NCBI GenBank assembly: GCA_902806395.1
Contig: CADCWH010000046.1
Span: 1 to 17,518 of the forward strand
DNA length: 17,518 nt
Direction of reading: 5' to 3'
DNA from: an uncultured Thermomicrobiales bacterium
Lineage (GTDB): Bacteria; Chloroflexota; Chloroflexia; Thermomicrobiales; UBA6265
How positions within the stretch are numbered: the first letter of the stretch is position 1; each line of letters opens with the position of its first letter. A program made the translations under genes and the position numbers. This document shows positions 16,712 through 17,518 of the stretch, in pieces. The notes below the pieces were generated by a model that was given only the letters and a program-made list of their open reading frames with translations, was not told the origin of the DNA and did not search any database.

Positions 16712-17518
16712 ATGCCAGACACCCTCGATGCCGCGTGGCTCGCCGACACGGGAGACCTGGAGGAGGCCGTCGCGCTCACCGCCCACCTCGTCGCCCAGCC
16801 CAGCTATTCGGGCGAGGAGGCCGCCGTCCAGCGGGCGATCGCCGGGTGGTTCGCGGAACATGACATCCCGGTCGAGGTCCAGGCGGTCGACGGCGACCGG
16901 ACCAACGTCGTGGCGCGGATCGATCGCGGGCCGGGTCCGACGTTGCTCCTGACCGGGCACGCCGATACCGTGCCGGCGGTCGAGGGGTGGAGCACCGATC
17001 CGTGGACCGCCCGGCGCGAGGGCGATCGGCTCTATGGACTGGGGGCCTGCGACATGAAGGCCGGTCTCGCCGCGGCGATGTTGGCCACCCGCGCCCTCGC
17101 CCGCCGGTCGGATTGGGGCGGCACCGTCCTCTTCGCCTCGGTGGTGGACGAGGAGGCGTACTCCCTCGGCGCCCGGGCCCTCATCGCCGGGGGCTTGCGC
17201 GCGGATGCCTGCGTCGTCACGGAGTCCGCCTGGCGACCCTGCCTCGGCGCGGTCGGCAAGGTCTTGGTACGGGTCGATGTGGAGGGCAGGGCCGCCCACG
17301 CGTCGTGGCCGGATGACGGGGTCAATGCGGCGGTCGAAGCCGCCCGCTTCGTCGCCGGGCTGGATGCCCTGCCAGTCGGGCGTCACCCCCGGATGGTGGC
17401 CAGTCGCTGCGTGCTCTCCGTCCGGGCCGGCGAGGAACGATACTCGATGACCGTCCCGGAGCACGCGCGGGTGGTGGTCAGCCAAATGATCGTCCCCGGC
17501 GAGACCGGAGAGGGCATC
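16712..17518 (+). CDS. M20-family metallopeptidase (ArgE/DapE-like), partial
   Basis: The gene is cut by the window end; 269 residues are visible, against about 380 for the family. It is a di-zinc amidohydrolase that cleaves peptide or N-acyl bonds. Visible metal and catalytic residues are His83 and Asp85 in TGHADTVP, Asp114 in GLGACDMKAG, general base Glu147 and ligand Glu148 in VVDEEAYSLGA, and Glu171 in VVTES. His196 in GRAAHAS begins the dimerisation lid. The C-terminal zinc histidine lies beyond the window. The ATG has GGAGG (16698-16702) nine bases upstream and starts 106 bases after aroKB, in the same direction. Substrate (acetylornithine, succinyl-diaminopimelate or dipeptide) cannot be told. 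Confidence 0.9.
   Translation, partial: MPDTLDAAWLADTGDLEEAVALTAHLVAQPSYSGEEAAVQRAIAGWFAEHDIPVEVQAVDGDRTNVVARIDRGPGPTLLLTGHADTVPAVEGWSTDPWTARREGDRLYGLGACDMKAGLAAAMLATRALARRSDWGGTVLFASVVDEEAYSLGARALIAGGLRADACVVTESAWRPCLGAVGKVLVRVDVEGRAAHASWPDDGVNAAVEAARFVAGLDALPVGRHPRMVASRCVLSVRAGEERYSMTVPEHARVVVSQMIVPGETGEGI

Noticed and set aside
15685..16779. A 364-residue open frame antisense to aroKB
   Set aside because: Its sequence is low-complexity Gly/Asp/Arg and the opposite strand encodes an intact enzyme.

Overview
This is high-GC bacterial DNA with closely packed genes on both strands. It most resembles a Chloroflexota chromosome, probably class Thermomicrobia. That placement is an inference from overall protein flavour (GroEL, a fused AroK-AroB, a NtrC-type regulator, a DUF697 protein) and GC content; no rRNA is present to confirm it. 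The content is core and housekeeping. I see no insertion sequence, integrase, phage gene, CRISPR array or toxin system.

Left part (1-4300). A gene-free stretch of about 840 bases holds several inverted repeats and a possible leftward leader at the very edge. It is followed by a perfect CIRCE operator and promoter driving groES-groEL, which ends at a strong stem-loop. Convergent to this on the minus strand are tRNA-Gly(GCC), tRNA-Leu(TAA), a tandem heptamer array (8.6 copies) and a small three-cysteine ferredoxin gene.

Middle (4300-9650). An MFS transporter (+) converges with a DUF1203 gene (-). Next come a pyridoxal kinase (pdxY, -) and a divergent two-domain sulfurtransferase (sseA-like, +). 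A minus-strand tRNA operon Leu(GAG)-Val(TAC)-Phe(GAA) follows, with a near-consensus promoter and a 14-bp-arm terminator.

Right part (9650-17518). A LarA-family (nickel-pincer racemase) gene (-) is divergent from malate dehydrogenase (mdh, +). A DUF697 membrane protein (+) converges with an orphan sigma-54-dependent response regulator (-) across two stem-loops. The regulator is divergent from a fused shikimate kinase/3-dehydroquinate synthase gene (+), which is followed by an M20 metallopeptidase cut off by the window end.

Functional links. GroES/GroEL form the chaperonin under HrcA-type control. The larA/mdh pair suggests interconversion of 2-hydroxyacid enantiomers feeding a dehydrogenase. 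AroKB carries two non-adjacent shikimate-pathway steps on one chain. I found no clearly new multi-gene system. The most notable points are the larA-mdh pairing with an altered substrate-site residue, the heptamer array upstream of the ferredoxin, the atypical ferredoxin ligand set, and the degenerate domains in the DUF697 protein and the response regulator.
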